DNA of 64,000 nucleotides from the NCBI RefSeq assembly GCF_024055795.1, contig NZ_JAMXMY010000006.1, forward strand, positions 62,001 to 126,000, in the 5' to 3' direction. Below the pieces are notes generated by a model. That model saw nothing but the letters and a program-made list of their open reading frames with translations. It was not told where the DNA came from and did no database searches. Source of the DNA: Actinoallomurus purpureus (GTDB lineage Bacteria > Actinomycetota > Actinomycetes > Streptosporangiales > Streptosporangiaceae). Below, one piece after another: positions 1 through 9,100 of this stretch. The translations under genes were made by a program, and so were the position numbers. Every line of letters starts with the position of its first letter. Within the stretch, counting starts at the first letter, position 1.

Positions 1-2211
1 CCTCGCACGGTGGTACGGGCGGCAGTGGCGGACGAGGGCGTACGGGAGTCGCGGCCCGCCTTCTGGCCGGAGTTGGCGGAGCAGGGCCTGCTCGGTCTGC
101 ATCTTCCGGAGAAGTACGGCGGGCAGGGCTTCTCCGTCCTGGAACTCGCGGTCGCCGTCGAGGAGATGGGGCGGGCGCTGGCGCCGGGGCCGTACGTGCC
201 GACGGTGCTGGCGAGCGCCGTCGTCGCCGCGGCCGACGCGCCCAGGGCGCACGAGGAACTGCTGGGCGGCCTCGCCCAGGGGGCGCGGACCGGTGCGGTG
301 TGCCTGGCGGCAGGGCTGACCGGCCGCCGCGACGGCGGCACCCTCGTCGTCGGCGGCGTCGCCGGGCCGGTGCCCGGCGGCCTGCCGGCCGACGTCCTCG
401 TGGTCCCGGTCGCCGTCGACGGCGGCGCCGAGGAGTGGGTGGTCCTGTACCGGCGTGAGCTCGGCGAGGGCATCGAGGCGATGGACGGCGTCGACGCCGT
501 ACGGGGGATGGCGCGCGTCGCGCCGCGCGGCGTCGTCGTGCCCGAGCACCGCGTCCTGACCGGGCTCACGCGGTCCGGCGTCCTGGCCCTCGCGGCGGTG
601 ATCCTCGGCGCCGAGGCCTGCGGGGTGGCCGGGTGGGCGGTCGATGCGGCGGCGTCGTACGCCCGGTGCCGGGAGCAGTTCGGCCGCCCGATCGGGCAGT
701 TCCAGGGGGTGAAGCACAAGTGCGCCCGGATGCTGATCGAGCTGGAGAAGGCCCGCGCCGCCGTCTGGGACGCCGCCCAGGCCGTCACCGGCGGTGACCA
801 GGTCCCGTACGCCACCGGGGTCGCGGCCGTCGTCGCCCCCGACGCGGCGGTGGCCTGCGCCGAGGACTGCATCCAGGTGCACGGCGGCATCGGCTACACC
901 TTCGAGCACGACGCCCATCTGTACTACCGGCGGGCCCTGACCCTGCGGGCGGTGCTGGGCCGCGCGGCGGGGTGGCGCGCGTCGATCGCCGGGCTCGCCC
1001 TCGCCGGCACGACGCGGGATCGGGAGCCGGACCTGCCGCCCGAGGCCGAGCCGCTGCGGCAGGAGATCCGGGCGCGGGTGGCCGAGCTGGCCGCGCTGGA
1101 GGAGCGCGAGCGCGTCGCGGAGCTGGCCGCCGGCGGCTGGGTGCAGCCGCACCTGCCCCGGCCGTGGGGCCGGGCGGCCTCACCGCTCGAACAGGTCGTC
1201 ATCCACCAGGAACTGCGCGCCGCCGCGCTCCAGGGGCCGCGGCTGGGCATCGGCGCGTGGGTCGTGCCGTCGCTGGCCGCCTACGGCACGCCGGAGCAGC
1301 AGGAACGCTTCCTGCCCGCGACGCTCCGGGGCGAGATCGTGTGGTGCCAGCTGTTCAGCGAGCCGGGCGCCGGCTCGGACCTGGCCGGCCTGCGCACCCG
1401 GGCGGAGCGCGCCGAGGGGGTGGTGGGGCGTGGCCATGGGGGTGGAACCGGGGGGGTGGCGGGGCGTGGCTATGGGGGTGGAGCACAGACCGGCTGGCGG
1501 GTGTCGGGGCAGAAGATCTGGACCTCCCTCGCCCAGTACGCCCAGTGGGGCATCTGCGTCGCCCGCACCGACCCGGACGCGCCCAAGCGCGAGGGCATCA
1601 CCTACTTCCTGATCGACATGGCGTCTCCGGGAGTCGAGGTACGGCCGCTGAGGGACCTCACCGGCGAGGAGGTCTTCAACGAGGTGTTCCTCGACGAGGT
1701 CTTCGTGCCCGACTCCCTCGTCGTCGGCCCGGTGAACGCCGGCTGGCAGGTCGCGCGGGTCACCCTCACCGCCGAGCGCGTCAACCTGTCGACCGGCTGG
1801 CAGCTCGGCGCCGACGTGCCCCGGCTGCTGGAACTGGTCGGCGAGCTCGGCCTCGCCGAGGACCCGGTCGTACGTGACGGAGTCGGCGGCCTGGTCGCCG
1901 ACGCCCACGTGTTCGCGCTGCTGGGCCTGCGGGCCACCCTCAAACGGCTGTCCGGCGTGGACGCCGGCGCCACCGCGAACGTCAGCAAGCTCGTCGGCAT
2001 GGAGCACGGCCAGCGGGTCACCGAGTACGGCTTCGGGCTGCTGGACGCCGAGGGCGCGCTGACCGGCCGGGGCGGCGCCCGCGCGGAGTGGGCCCGGCTG
2101 CTGCTGGCCTCGCGGGCCATGACGATCGGCGGGGGCACCACCGAGGTCAACCTCAACGTCATCGCCGAACGCCTCCTCGGGCTGCCCCGGGACCCCGAAC
2201 CGGGACGTTAG
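1..2211 (+). CDS. Acyl-CoA dehydrogenase, two tandem ACAD domains (FadE type), 5' partial
   Basis: Flavoenzyme expected to introduce the alpha,beta double bond in an acyl-CoA. The frame is open to base 1, so the true start is probably outside the window; GTG at 10 is the first visible start. Two ACAD modules are fused: the N-terminal half (to about residue 335) ends in the family signature CIQVHGGIGYTFEHDAHLYY, and the C-terminal half (from about 345) carries WCQLFSEPGAGSDLAG, SGQKIWTS and the terminal GGGTTEVNLNVIAERLLGLPR. Two-domain FadE proteins are common in actinobacteria and may form a pseudo-heterodimer within one chain. A Gly-rich insert of about 25 residues (bases 1419-1488) interrupts the loop before SGQKIW. 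Its stop lies 3 bases before the next GTG, so it is probably the first visible gene of the plus-strand block. The substrate cannot be told from sequence. Confidence 0.9.
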   Translation, partial: PRTVVRAAVADEGVRESRPAFWPELAEQGLLGLHLPEKYGGQGFSVLELAVAVEEMGRALAPGPYVPTVLASAVVAAADAPRAHEELLGGLAQGARTGAVCLAAGLTGRRDGGTLVVGGVAGPVPGGLPADVLVVPVAVDGGAEEWVVLYRRELGEGIEAMDGVDAVRGMARVAPRGVVVPEHRVLTGLTRSGVLALAAVILGAEACGVAGWAVDAAASYARCREQFGRPIGQFQGVKHKCARMLIELEKARAAVWDAAQAVTGGDQVPYATGVAAVVAPDAAVACAEDCIQVHGGIGYTFEHDAHLYYRRALTLRAVLGRAAGWRASIAGLALAGTTRDREPDLPPEAEPLRQEIRARVAELAALEERERVAELAAGGWVQPHLPRPWGRAASPLEQVVIHQELRAAALQGPRLGIGAWVVPSLAAYGTPEQQERFLPATLRGEIVWCQLFSEPGAGSDLAGLRTRAERAEGVVGRGHGGGTGGVAGRGYGGGAQTGWRVSGQKIWTSLAQYAQWGICVARTDPDAPKREGITYFLIDMASPGVEVRPLRDLTGEEVFNEVFLDEVFVPDSLVVGPVNAGWQVARVTLTAERVNLSTGWQLGADVPRLLELVGELGLAEDPVVRDGVGGLVADAHVFALLGLRATLKRLSGVDAGATANVSKLVGMEHGQRVTEYGFGLLDAEGALTGRGGARAEWARLLLASRAMTIGGGTTEVNLNVIAERLLGLPRDPEPGR
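1425..1482 (+). repeat. Two-copy G-rich repeat, 36-bp period, inside acyl-CoA dehydrogenase
   Basis: A 22-base unit at 1425-1446 recurs at 1461-1482 with one change (C to T), giving a 36-bp, 12-codon period. It encodes GRGHGGGTGGVA then GRGYGGGAQTGW in a surface loop where related enzymes usually have only a few residues. The frame is preserved. Confidence 0.75.
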
Positions 2212-2214
2212 CGC

Positions 2215-3924
2215 GTGGCCCGCGGCTCCGCCGTTCTCTCGCCGGAGACGGAACTCGGGGGACGGCCCCTGAGGCGCCGGCACGCGGCCGTCGCCGCCGG
2301 GACGGGACTCGTCCTCGGGCTGCTGGCGCTCGGGCCCGCGCTGGCCCCGGGGTTCGTCCTGGCGTACGACATGGTGTTCGTGCCGCATCCGGTGTTCGAC
2401 CGGGAGACGTTCGGGCTCACCGGCATGCTGCCGCGCCACGTGCCGAGTGACGCCGTGGTGACGGCCCTGTCCCAGGTTCTGCCCGCCGACCTGGTCCAGA
2501 AGGCGATCCTGCTGGCGATCTTCGTCATCGCCTGTGTCTCCGCCTCCGCCCTGGTCCCGTCCGAGCGGCTCACGGCGCGGCTGGCCGGGGGCGTCGTCTA
2601 CGCCTGGAACCCGTTCGTCGCCGAACGCCTGCTGCTCGGCCAGTGGGCGCTGCTCCTCGGGTACGCCGCGCTGCCGTGGGTGGTGCGGGCCGCCGCGCGC
2701 GGCGACCCCCGTCGGCTGATCCTCTCCCTGGTGCCGGCGGCGATCGGCGGGTTCGCCGCGATGGCCGTGTCCGGCCTGGTCGTCCTCGCGATCGGCCTCC
2801 GCCGGGAGCCCCCGCGCCTTCTCCTGCCGCTCGCCGGGCTGCTCGTGATGAGCCTGCCCTGGTTCGTGCCCTCGATGGAGCTCTTCTCCGGGGTCCCGGC
2901 GGACCCGGCCGGGGTGACGGCGTTCGCCGCCCGCGCCGACACGCCGTTCGGCACGCTCGGCAGCCTGCTGCTCCTCGGCGGGGGCTGGAACGCCGAGACC
3001 GTGCCGCCCGGGTACGGCGCCGTCGTCACCGCCGTGCCCTGGCTGTGCGTCGTCCTGCTCGCCCTGGCGGCGTACGCGGGCCGGGGGACCGGGACGCGGG
3101 GGCTGGGGACGGCGGCGCTGGTCGGTCTGTTCCTGGCCGCCCTCGGCGCGGTCGCACCCGGTCTCCTGCGCGGCGCGATCGGCCTGTGGCCGGGGTTCGC
3201 GGTCCTGCGGGACGGCCAGCAGTACCTCGCGCCGTCGGCCCTGGCGGTCGCGGTCGGAACCGGCCTGGCCGTCGACCGTCTCGGCCGGTGGCGCCCGGAG
3301 CTGGCCGCCCTGGCCCTTCTCGTGCCGGTGGCGCTGCTGCCCGGCCTGGCCTGGGGGGCGGGCGGACGGCTCGCCGCGGTGCGCTACCCGGCCGACTGGG
3401 CGCGGGCGCGCGCCGTGGTGCGGGCCGACCCCGGTGACGTGCTCGTCCTGCCGTGGGAGGCGTACCGGAGTTACCCCTGGAACCACGGCCGCCGGGTGCT
3501 CGATCCGCTGCCACGCTTCCTGCCGGGCCGGGTGATCCTGAACGACGCGGTACGGGTCGGGACGACCGGGCGGCGCGACCTCCGGATGGCGGCGGAGGAC
3601 CCTCGGGCGCGGGCGCTCGGCCCCCTGATCCGCTCCGGTGCGCCGCTCACCGGCGCGCTGCGCGCCCGCGGCGTCCGCTACGTCGCCGTCGACGCGCCCG
3701 AGTCTCTGGGCGTCCCGGCGGAGCGTCTCGCCGGGACCGAACGGGTCGCCGCAGGGCCTGACCTGGTGCTCTACCGCATCCCCGCGGTGGTTCCGAGCCG
3801 TGAGAAACGCGTTCCGCAGTGGCCGGTTGAAATTGCATGGTTCATTACATTTGCGGTTGTTGTCTGGTCAACGCGACTACCGGTCGGTAGCCTCTTCGCA
3901 CGATCTTCGCCGAAGGAGCCATGA
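2215..3924 (+). CDS. Multispanning membrane protein, GT-C-like (Rv0226c-like)
   Basis: GTG start 3 bases after the acyl-CoA dehydrogenase stop. 569 residues with many hydrophobic segments: TM near residues 24-45, a cluster at 95-330, and a last one at about 540-555. A soluble portion after about residue 380 contains VLVLPWEAYRSYPWNHGRR. The architecture (membrane-embedded N-terminus, extracytoplasmic C-terminus) resembles GT-C glycosyltransferases that use polyprenyl-phosphate sugars. Length and neighbours match the M. tuberculosis membrane protein Rv0226c (576 residues, from memory). The stop overlaps the ATG of the next gene. Catalysis is not demonstrated by any motif I can see; a role in cell-envelope glycan assembly is inferred from context. 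Confidence 0.75.
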   Translation: MARGSAVLSPETELGGRPLRRRHAAVAAGTGLVLGLLALGPALAPGFVLAYDMVFVPHPVFDRETFGLTGMLPRHVPSDAVVTALSQVLPADLVQKAILLAIFVIACVSASALVPSERLTARLAGGVVYAWNPFVAERLLLGQWALLLGYAALPWVVRAAARGDPRRLILSLVPAAIGGFAAMAVSGLVVLAIGLRREPPRLLLPLAGLLVMSLPWFVPSMELFSGVPADPAGVTAFAARADTPFGTLGSLLLLGGGWNAETVPPGYGAVVTAVPWLCVVLLALAAYAGRGTGTRGLGTAALVGLFLAALGAVAPGLLRGAIGLWPGFAVLRDGQQYLAPSALAVAVGTGLAVDRLGRWRPELAALALLVPVALLPGLAWGAGGRLAAVRYPADWARARAVVRADPGDVLVLPWEAYRSYPWNHGRRVLDPLPRFLPGRVILNDAVRVGTTGRRDLRMAAEDPRARALGPLIRSGAPLTGALRARGVRYVAVDAPESLGVPAERLAGTERVAAGPDLVLYRIPAVVPSREKRVPQWPVEIAWFITFAVVVWSTRLPVGSLFARSSPKEP

Positions 3925-4055
3925 TGCGGATCGCCGTCGCCATGCTGGCCGGAATCATGCTGGCCCTCGTGACCTCGTTCGGCATCGTGCGCGTCGTCAC
4001 GACCTCCCAGCGGGACCCGGTCGTCAAGCCCCTGTACAACTACGGCACCCGGTGA
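3921..4055 (+). CDS. DUF2613-like small membrane/secreted protein
   Basis: 44 codons. The ATG overlaps the upstream stop (ATGA), with GAAGGAG upstream as ribosome binding site. The protein has one N-terminal hydrophobic segment (about residues 3-25) and a short polar tail ending KPLYNYGTR, which resembles the VEYG(N/T)R ending of DUF2613 proteins. In mycobacteria the DUF2613 gene Rv0236A sits beside aftD (from memory), and here it lies in the same block as the AftD homologue, supporting the call. Probably inserted in the membrane with its C-terminus outside. Function unknown; an accessory role to AftD or its partners is possible. Confidence 0.65.
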   Translation: MMRIAVAMLAGIMLALVTSFGIVRVVTTSQRDPVVKPLYNYGTR

Positions 4056-4058
4056 CCC

Positions 4059-4832
4059 GTGCGCCCGGAGGGCCCGCCCGCTGAGGCGCTGGACGTCGTC
4101 ATCCCCGCGCGCGACGAGGCCGGGCGGCTTCCGTACGGCCTCGAGCGGCTGTCGGACAAGCTGGTCGGCCTGCCGCTGAGCAGTTCGATCATCGTCGTGG
4201 ACAACGCCAGCGCCGACGCCACCGCGCGGATCGCCGCGCGCTGGTCCGGGCCGGTGCCGGTGCGCCTCCTGCGGTGCGCGACGCCCGGCAAGGGCGCGGC
4301 GGTCCGGGCGGGGCTGCTGGCCACCACCGCCCCGTACGTCGGGTTCTGCGACGCGGACATGGCCACCGACCTGGCCGCCCTCGACGACGCGCTCGAGCTG
4401 ATCAGGGCCGGGCACCACGTCGTCGTCGGCTCGCGGCGCCACCCGGGCTCGGTCGTCGAGGTGTACGGGCATCCGCTCCGACGCCTGGGCGCCCTCACCT
4501 TCAACCGCCTGGTCCGCGACCTCACCGGCGGTGTCACCGACACGCAGTGCGGGTTCAAGTTCTTCACCGGCCCGCTGGCCCGGTCCGCCGCCGCCGACCT
4601 GCGCACGCCCGGGTTCGCCTTCGACGTGGAACTGCTGCTGCACTGCCGTCGCCGGGGCGCCGCGGCCGTGGAGATCCCGGTGGTGTGGCACGACGTGCCC
4701 GGCTCGACGTTCTCCGTACGGCGGCACGCGGCCGGCTGCCTGCGCGACCTGGTCCGCATCCACGCCCAGGCCAGGTGCTCCCTGGCGGGCCGGCGCGCCC
4801 GCGCCGTCGCCGACGAACTGCGGGCCGGATGA
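4059..4832 (+). CDS. Family 2 glycosyltransferase, dolichyl/polyprenyl-phosphate sugar synthase-like
   Basis: GTG start 3 bases after the microprotein stop; the stop overlaps the next ATG (ATGA). 257 residues with a GT-A fold: VVIPARDEAGRLP (nucleotide-sugar binding start), VVDNASADAT, GKGAAVRAGL, and FCDADMATD as the DXD-type metal site at about residue 93. TQCGFKFF and the C-terminal FAFDVELLLHC motif are typical of the dolichyl-phosphate glucose/mannose synthase branch. No C-terminal membrane helices are visible, so it would act on the cytoplasmic face, loading a sugar onto a polyprenyl phosphate. This would supply lipid-linked donors for the GT-C-like proteins in the same operon (inference). 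Confidence 0.88.
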   Translation: MRPEGPPAEALDVVIPARDEAGRLPYGLERLSDKLVGLPLSSSIIVVDNASADATARIAARWSGPVPVRLLRCATPGKGAAVRAGLLATTAPYVGFCDADMATDLAALDDALELIRAGHHVVVGSRRHPGSVVEVYGHPLRRLGALTFNRLVRDLTGGVTDTQCGFKFFTGPLARSAAADLRTPGFAFDVELLLHCRRRGAAAVEIPVVWHDVPGSTFSVRRHAAGCLRDLVRIHAQARCSLAGRRARAVADELRAG

Positions 4833-6166
4833 GCGCCGAGCGAGAGCCGCGGACTGCGGGCCGACAGAGCGTGGAGCCAGGGCGGCGGACTGTGGGGCGA
4901 CAGGGCATGGAGCCAGGGCGGCGGACTGTGGGCCGACAGAGCGTGGAGCCAGGGCGGCGGACTGTCGGGCGACAGGGCATGGAGCCAGGGCCGCGGACTG
5001 CGGGCCGGGTGCGCACGGAGCGAGAGCTGCGGACGCTCGCGGTCGTCAACTGGCGCGACCCCTGGCACCCGGCGGCCGGCGGGGCCGAGCGTTACGCGTG
5101 GGAGATGGCCCAGTGGTTCACCGCGCGGGGGACCCGGGTGCGGTTCGTCACCGCACGGGCCCCCGGCCAGGCCCGGAGGGAACGCGTCGACGGGGTCGAG
5201 GTCGTCCGCCTCGGCGGCCGGTTCAGTATCTATCCGCTGGTCCTGGCCTGGATGCTGATCCACCGGCGGGCGTTCGACGCCGTGCTCGACTGCCAGAACG
5301 GCATCCCCTTCTTCACCCCCTGGGTGATGCCGCGCGGCGTGCCGGTGCTGTGCGTCGTCCACCACGTCCACGACGAGCAGTTCGGCGTCCACTTCCCGGC
5401 ATGGCCGGCGCGGATCGGCCGGTTTCTCGAAGGGCCAGTGGCCCGGCGCGCGTACCGGCGGCACGCCTGTGTGGCGGTCTCGCCGTCGACGGTGACCGCC
5501 ATGCGGGAGCGCCTGGCCTGGACCGGGCCGGTGTACGTCGTCCCGAACGGCGTCACGCTCGCCGGCGCCGTTTCGGAACGGGAGGAAGGCGCGCCGGAGC
5601 TGGTGTGCGTGAGCAGGCTCGTCCCGCACAAGCGCGTCGACCGGCTCCTCGACGTCGCCGAGCGCCTCCGCGTCCGGCTGCACGTCATCGGGCGCGGGCC
5701 CGAAGGGGAAAGGCTGCGCGCCCTGGTCGCCGCGCGCGGCCTGGACGACCTGGTCGTCCTGCACGGCCACCTGCCGGAGGAGGACAAGGTCGCGCTGGTC
5801 GCCCGGGCCCGGCTCCATCTCAGCGCCTCGCAGGGGGAGGGCTGGGGCCTCAGCGTGGCCGAGGCGGCGGCCCTGGGCGTGCCGACGGTGGCGTACGACG
5901 TCGACGGGCTGCGCGACGCCGTCATCGACGGCGTGACCGGCTGGCTCGCGCCCGAGGGAGACGACCTCACGGACGTCGTGGAGCGGGCGCTGAAGGAGCT
6001 CACCGGGCCGGAACGGCGGCGCGAGACGGCTGCTGCCTGCCGGTCCTGGGCCGCCGAGTTCGCCTGGGCCCACAGCGCCGAACGGATGGCGGCGCTGCTC
6101 GACGCGGCCGTACGGCGCGGTACGGCGCACGGCTTGGAGGATCAGTCGTTCCCATGGCCGCGCTGA
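4829..6166 (+). CDS. Family 4 glycosyltransferase with N-terminal 12-residue repeats
   Basis: ATG overlaps the GT2 stop. The first 60 or so residues are a 12-residue repeat (RRTVGRQSVEPG/RRTVGRQGMEPG) and the catalytic part begins at TLAVVNWRDPWHPAAGG. GT-B features are present: N-terminal AGGAERYAWEMA, C-terminal SRLVPHKRVDRLLDVAERL, GRGPEG, and the donor-binding SASQGEGWGLSVAEAAALG. Similar to Rv0225-type transferases beside the mycobacterial homologues of its neighbours. An alternative start is GTG 5009, which would exclude the repeat; sequence around 5009 (GAGCGAGAG) is itself echoed at the present ATG, so 5009 may be the ancestral start. The C-terminal codons overlap aftD by 13 bases. 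Confidence 0.88.
   Translation: MSAEREPRTAGRQSVEPGRRTVGRQGMEPGRRTVGRQSVEPGRRTVGRQGMEPGPRTAGRVRTERELRTLAVVNWRDPWHPAAGGAERYAWEMAQWFTARGTRVRFVTARAPGQARRERVDGVEVVRLGGRFSIYPLVLAWMLIHRRAFDAVLDCQNGIPFFTPWVMPRGVPVLCVVHHVHDEQFGVHFPAWPARIGRFLEGPVARRAYRRHACVAVSPSTVTAMRERLAWTGPVYVVPNGVTLAGAVSEREEGAPELVCVSRLVPHKRVDRLLDVAERLRVRLHVIGRGPEGERLRALVAARGLDDLVVLHGHLPEEDKVALVARARLHLSASQGEGWGLSVAEAAALGVPTVAYDVDGLRDAVIDGVTGWLAPEGDDLTDVVERALKELTGPERRRETAAACRSWAAEFAWAHSAERMAALLDAAVRRGTAHGLEDQSFPWPR
4847..5008 (+). repeat. 36-bp tandem repeat, 4.5 copies, alternating A/B units
   Basis: Units at 4847-4882, 4883-4918, 4919-4954 and 4955-4990, plus half a unit to 5008. Units 1 and 3 share GCCGACAGAGCGTGGAG while 2 and 4 share GGCGACAGGGCATGGAG, so a 72-bp AB block appears duplicated. 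The array keeps the reading frame of the GT4 gene and sits exactly at its 5' end. Confidence 0.92.
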
Positions 6167-9100
6167 CCAGGGCCGAGGCGCTCCCCGGCACGGCCGACGA
6201 ACCGGACGGCGTCGACGAGCGGCTCCGCGAACGCCTGCGGACCCTGCTGTGCTGCGCGCTCCTGACGCTGCTCGCGACGGCGACGCGACCGGGCCGCATC
6301 ATCGCCGACACCAAGATCGACATGGCGGTGAACCCGCTCGGCTTCCTCGGCCGGGCGCTGCACCTGTGGGACATCGAGCAGTTCGGCCAGCTGCAGAACC
6401 AGGTGTCGGGCTACCTGTTCCCGATGGGCCCGTTCTACGCGCTCGCCCACCTCGCCGGAATGCCGCCCTGGATCACCCAGCGGCTGTGGCTGGCGACGCT
6501 CCTGTGCACCGCGTTCCTCGGCGCCCGCCGCCTCGCCGGACGGCTGGCGATCGGCACGCCGACGGCGCGGCTGATCGGCGCGCTCGCGTACGCCCTCGGG
6601 CCGCACGGGCTGGCGTCCCTCGGCACGAACTCCTCCGAGTACCTGCCCCTGGCCATGCTGCCGTGGATGGTGCTGCCGCTGGTCGGCGCGGCCCACGGCG
6701 GCGGGCGGGTCCGGGCGGCCGCGCGGTCGGGCCTCGCCGTCGCCTGCTGCGGCGGCATCAACGCCACCGCGACCCTCGCGGTCCTCGTCGTCCCGGTCCT
6801 GTACGTGCTCACCAGGACCGGACGCCCCCGGCTGCTCCGTGCCCGCCTCCTCGCCTGGTGGACGGTCGCCGTCGGCTGCGCGACCGCCTGGTGGTCCGTG
6901 CCCCTGCTCCTGCTCGGCCGGTACGCCTACTCGTGGCTGCTCTACACCGAGAAGGCCGCGACGACCACCGCGACCACCGGCCCGGCCAACGTCCTGCGGG
7001 GTTCCGAACGCTGGGTGAACTTCCTCGTGGTCGACGGCCGCGCCTGGTGGCCCCTCGGCCACGCCTTCGCGACCGAGACCGCCCCCATCCTGTGCACCGG
7101 CCTCATCGCCGCCCTCGGGCTGGCCGGTCTCATGCGCGCCGGGCTGCCCGAGCGGACCTTCCTCATCCTCACCCTGCTGACCGGCCTCACCGTCATGGTC
7201 GCCGGGCACGCGGGCCCGCTCGCCCTCGCCGTACGGGACCTGATCGACGGGCCGCTCGCCCCGCTCCGCAACCTCTACAAGTTCGACGGCCTGGTACGGC
7301 TGCCGCTGGCCCTGGGCGTCGCGCACCTGCTGTCGTCCCCGCGCCGGTCCCGGCGGCCCTGGGCGGCGGTCGGAGCGGCGGCCGCCCTGGCCGGCGTGAT
7401 GCTGTCCGCGCTGAGTACCGGCCTGTCCGCCGACGGCGACTTCCCGAAGGTCCCGCAGTACTGGCGGGAGGCCGCCGCCTGGCTCAACGGGCGCGCCGGA
7501 GAGCAGGGCGTCATGGTCGTCCCCGGTGCGCGCTTCGGCGAGTACCTGTGGGGACGCCCCATGGACGAGATCACCCAGCCGCTCCTCAACGTCCGCTGGG
7601 GGGAACGGCAGCTCGTCCCCGCCGGGTCGGCGGGCTTGACCCGGATGATGGACGCCATCGACCAGCGGATCACGACCGGTCAGGGCTCCCAGGGTCTGAC
7701 CGAGGTACTGGCCCGGATGGGCGTCCGGTACCTCCTCGTGCGCAACGACCTGCAGCGCAGCGATCTGCGCGGCGCGTGGCCCGCCCGCGTCCACCAGGCC
7801 CTGGACGCCTCGCCCGGCATCCGGCGGGTCGCCTGGTTCGGCGATGTCCCGGCCGGCTCGACCCTGCCCGACGACGCGGTCGGCTCCCCGGACCAGCCGT
7901 ACGCGCCCGTCGAGATCTACGAGGTCGGGGGCGCGGACGACGCCGTCGGGCTCCTCGACGCCGACCGGGCGCTGCGGCTGTACGGCTCGCCCGAGGCACT
8001 GCTCACCCTGGCCGACAACGGCCTGCTGGGCGACCGGCCCGTCCTGTTCGGCGACGACGACCCGAACACCACCGGCCGGTCCGTCGTCGCCGACTCCCTG
8101 CGCCGGGTGGAGCGCGACTTCGGGGAACTGCGCGGCCACACCTCGCCCACCCTGACCACCGCCGAGCGCGCGACCGTGCCCGCCACGCGGCGGGACATCC
8201 TCGAATCCGGCTGGGACCGTTACTCCACGGTCGCCGCCTACAGCGGCATCAGGGACGTCACGGCCTCCGCCTCCGCGTCGGACGTCACCTCGCCCGCCGA
8301 ACTCGACCAGAGCGGCGCCCTGCCGTACGCCGCCCTGGACGGCGACCCGCGGACGCGGTGGGAGAGCGGCGGGTGGACCGGCCCCGTCGGCCAGTGGCTC
8401 AGAGTCGACTTCGACCACCCGCTGACGCCCCGGAACGTCACGGCGATGTTCGCCCAGGACGACCGGCTCGGCCCGCCGCCCGACGAGATCGCCGTGGAGA
8501 CCGAGACCGGCCGGATCGTCCAGCGCCTCGCCCGTACCTCCCCCGCCCAGCCGCTCCGCGTCCCCGCCGGAGCGACCCGCTGGCTGCGGATCCGCGTCCT
8601 CTCCCTCACCGCCCGGCCCGCCGTACCCGCCGCGGCCCGCGTCGCCGTACCCGAACTGCACATCGACGGCGTGCACGCGGCCCGCGAGTACCGCCTGCCC
8701 TCGGTCCCGGCCGGCGCCACCGTGGTGATGTCGCGGACCTCCGGCGGAATGCCCGCCTGCATGCAGGGCTCCGTCCGCTGGGTCTGCTCGCCGTTCTTCG
8801 AACGCCGTGACGAGGAGCCGTACGGCTTCGACCGCGTCTTCGCCGCCGCTCGTACGGGCACCGCCAAGCTGTCCGGAACGGCCACCCTCACCGATCCCGG
8901 CCTGATCCAGCGCTACACCAGCACCGATCCCCGCCTGAAGGTCACGGCGAGCTCGACCCTGACCGGCGAGCCCGCGACCCTGCCCCGCGCCGCGTTCGAC
9001 GCCGACCCGGCGACCACCTGGGTGCCCGCGACCGGGGACCGCGCCCCCTGGCTCTCACTGGCCTGGAAGCGCAAGATCCGCGTCGGCCGGATCACCGTAC

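Noticed and set aside
4847-5008. CRISPR-like array
   Set aside because: The 36-bp units are contiguous without spacers and are in frame in a gene; no cas genes are present.
4531-6153. Possible 540-codon N-terminal extension of aftD
   Set aside because: It overlaps GT2 and GT4 genes and its translation is Arg/Pro-rich without domains; ATG 6154 has a good ribosome binding site and matches the family start.
6142-8676. Long minus-strand open frame opposite aftD
   Set aside because: Arg/Gly/Asp-rich shadow with no recognisable fold; aftD on the plus strand is well supported.
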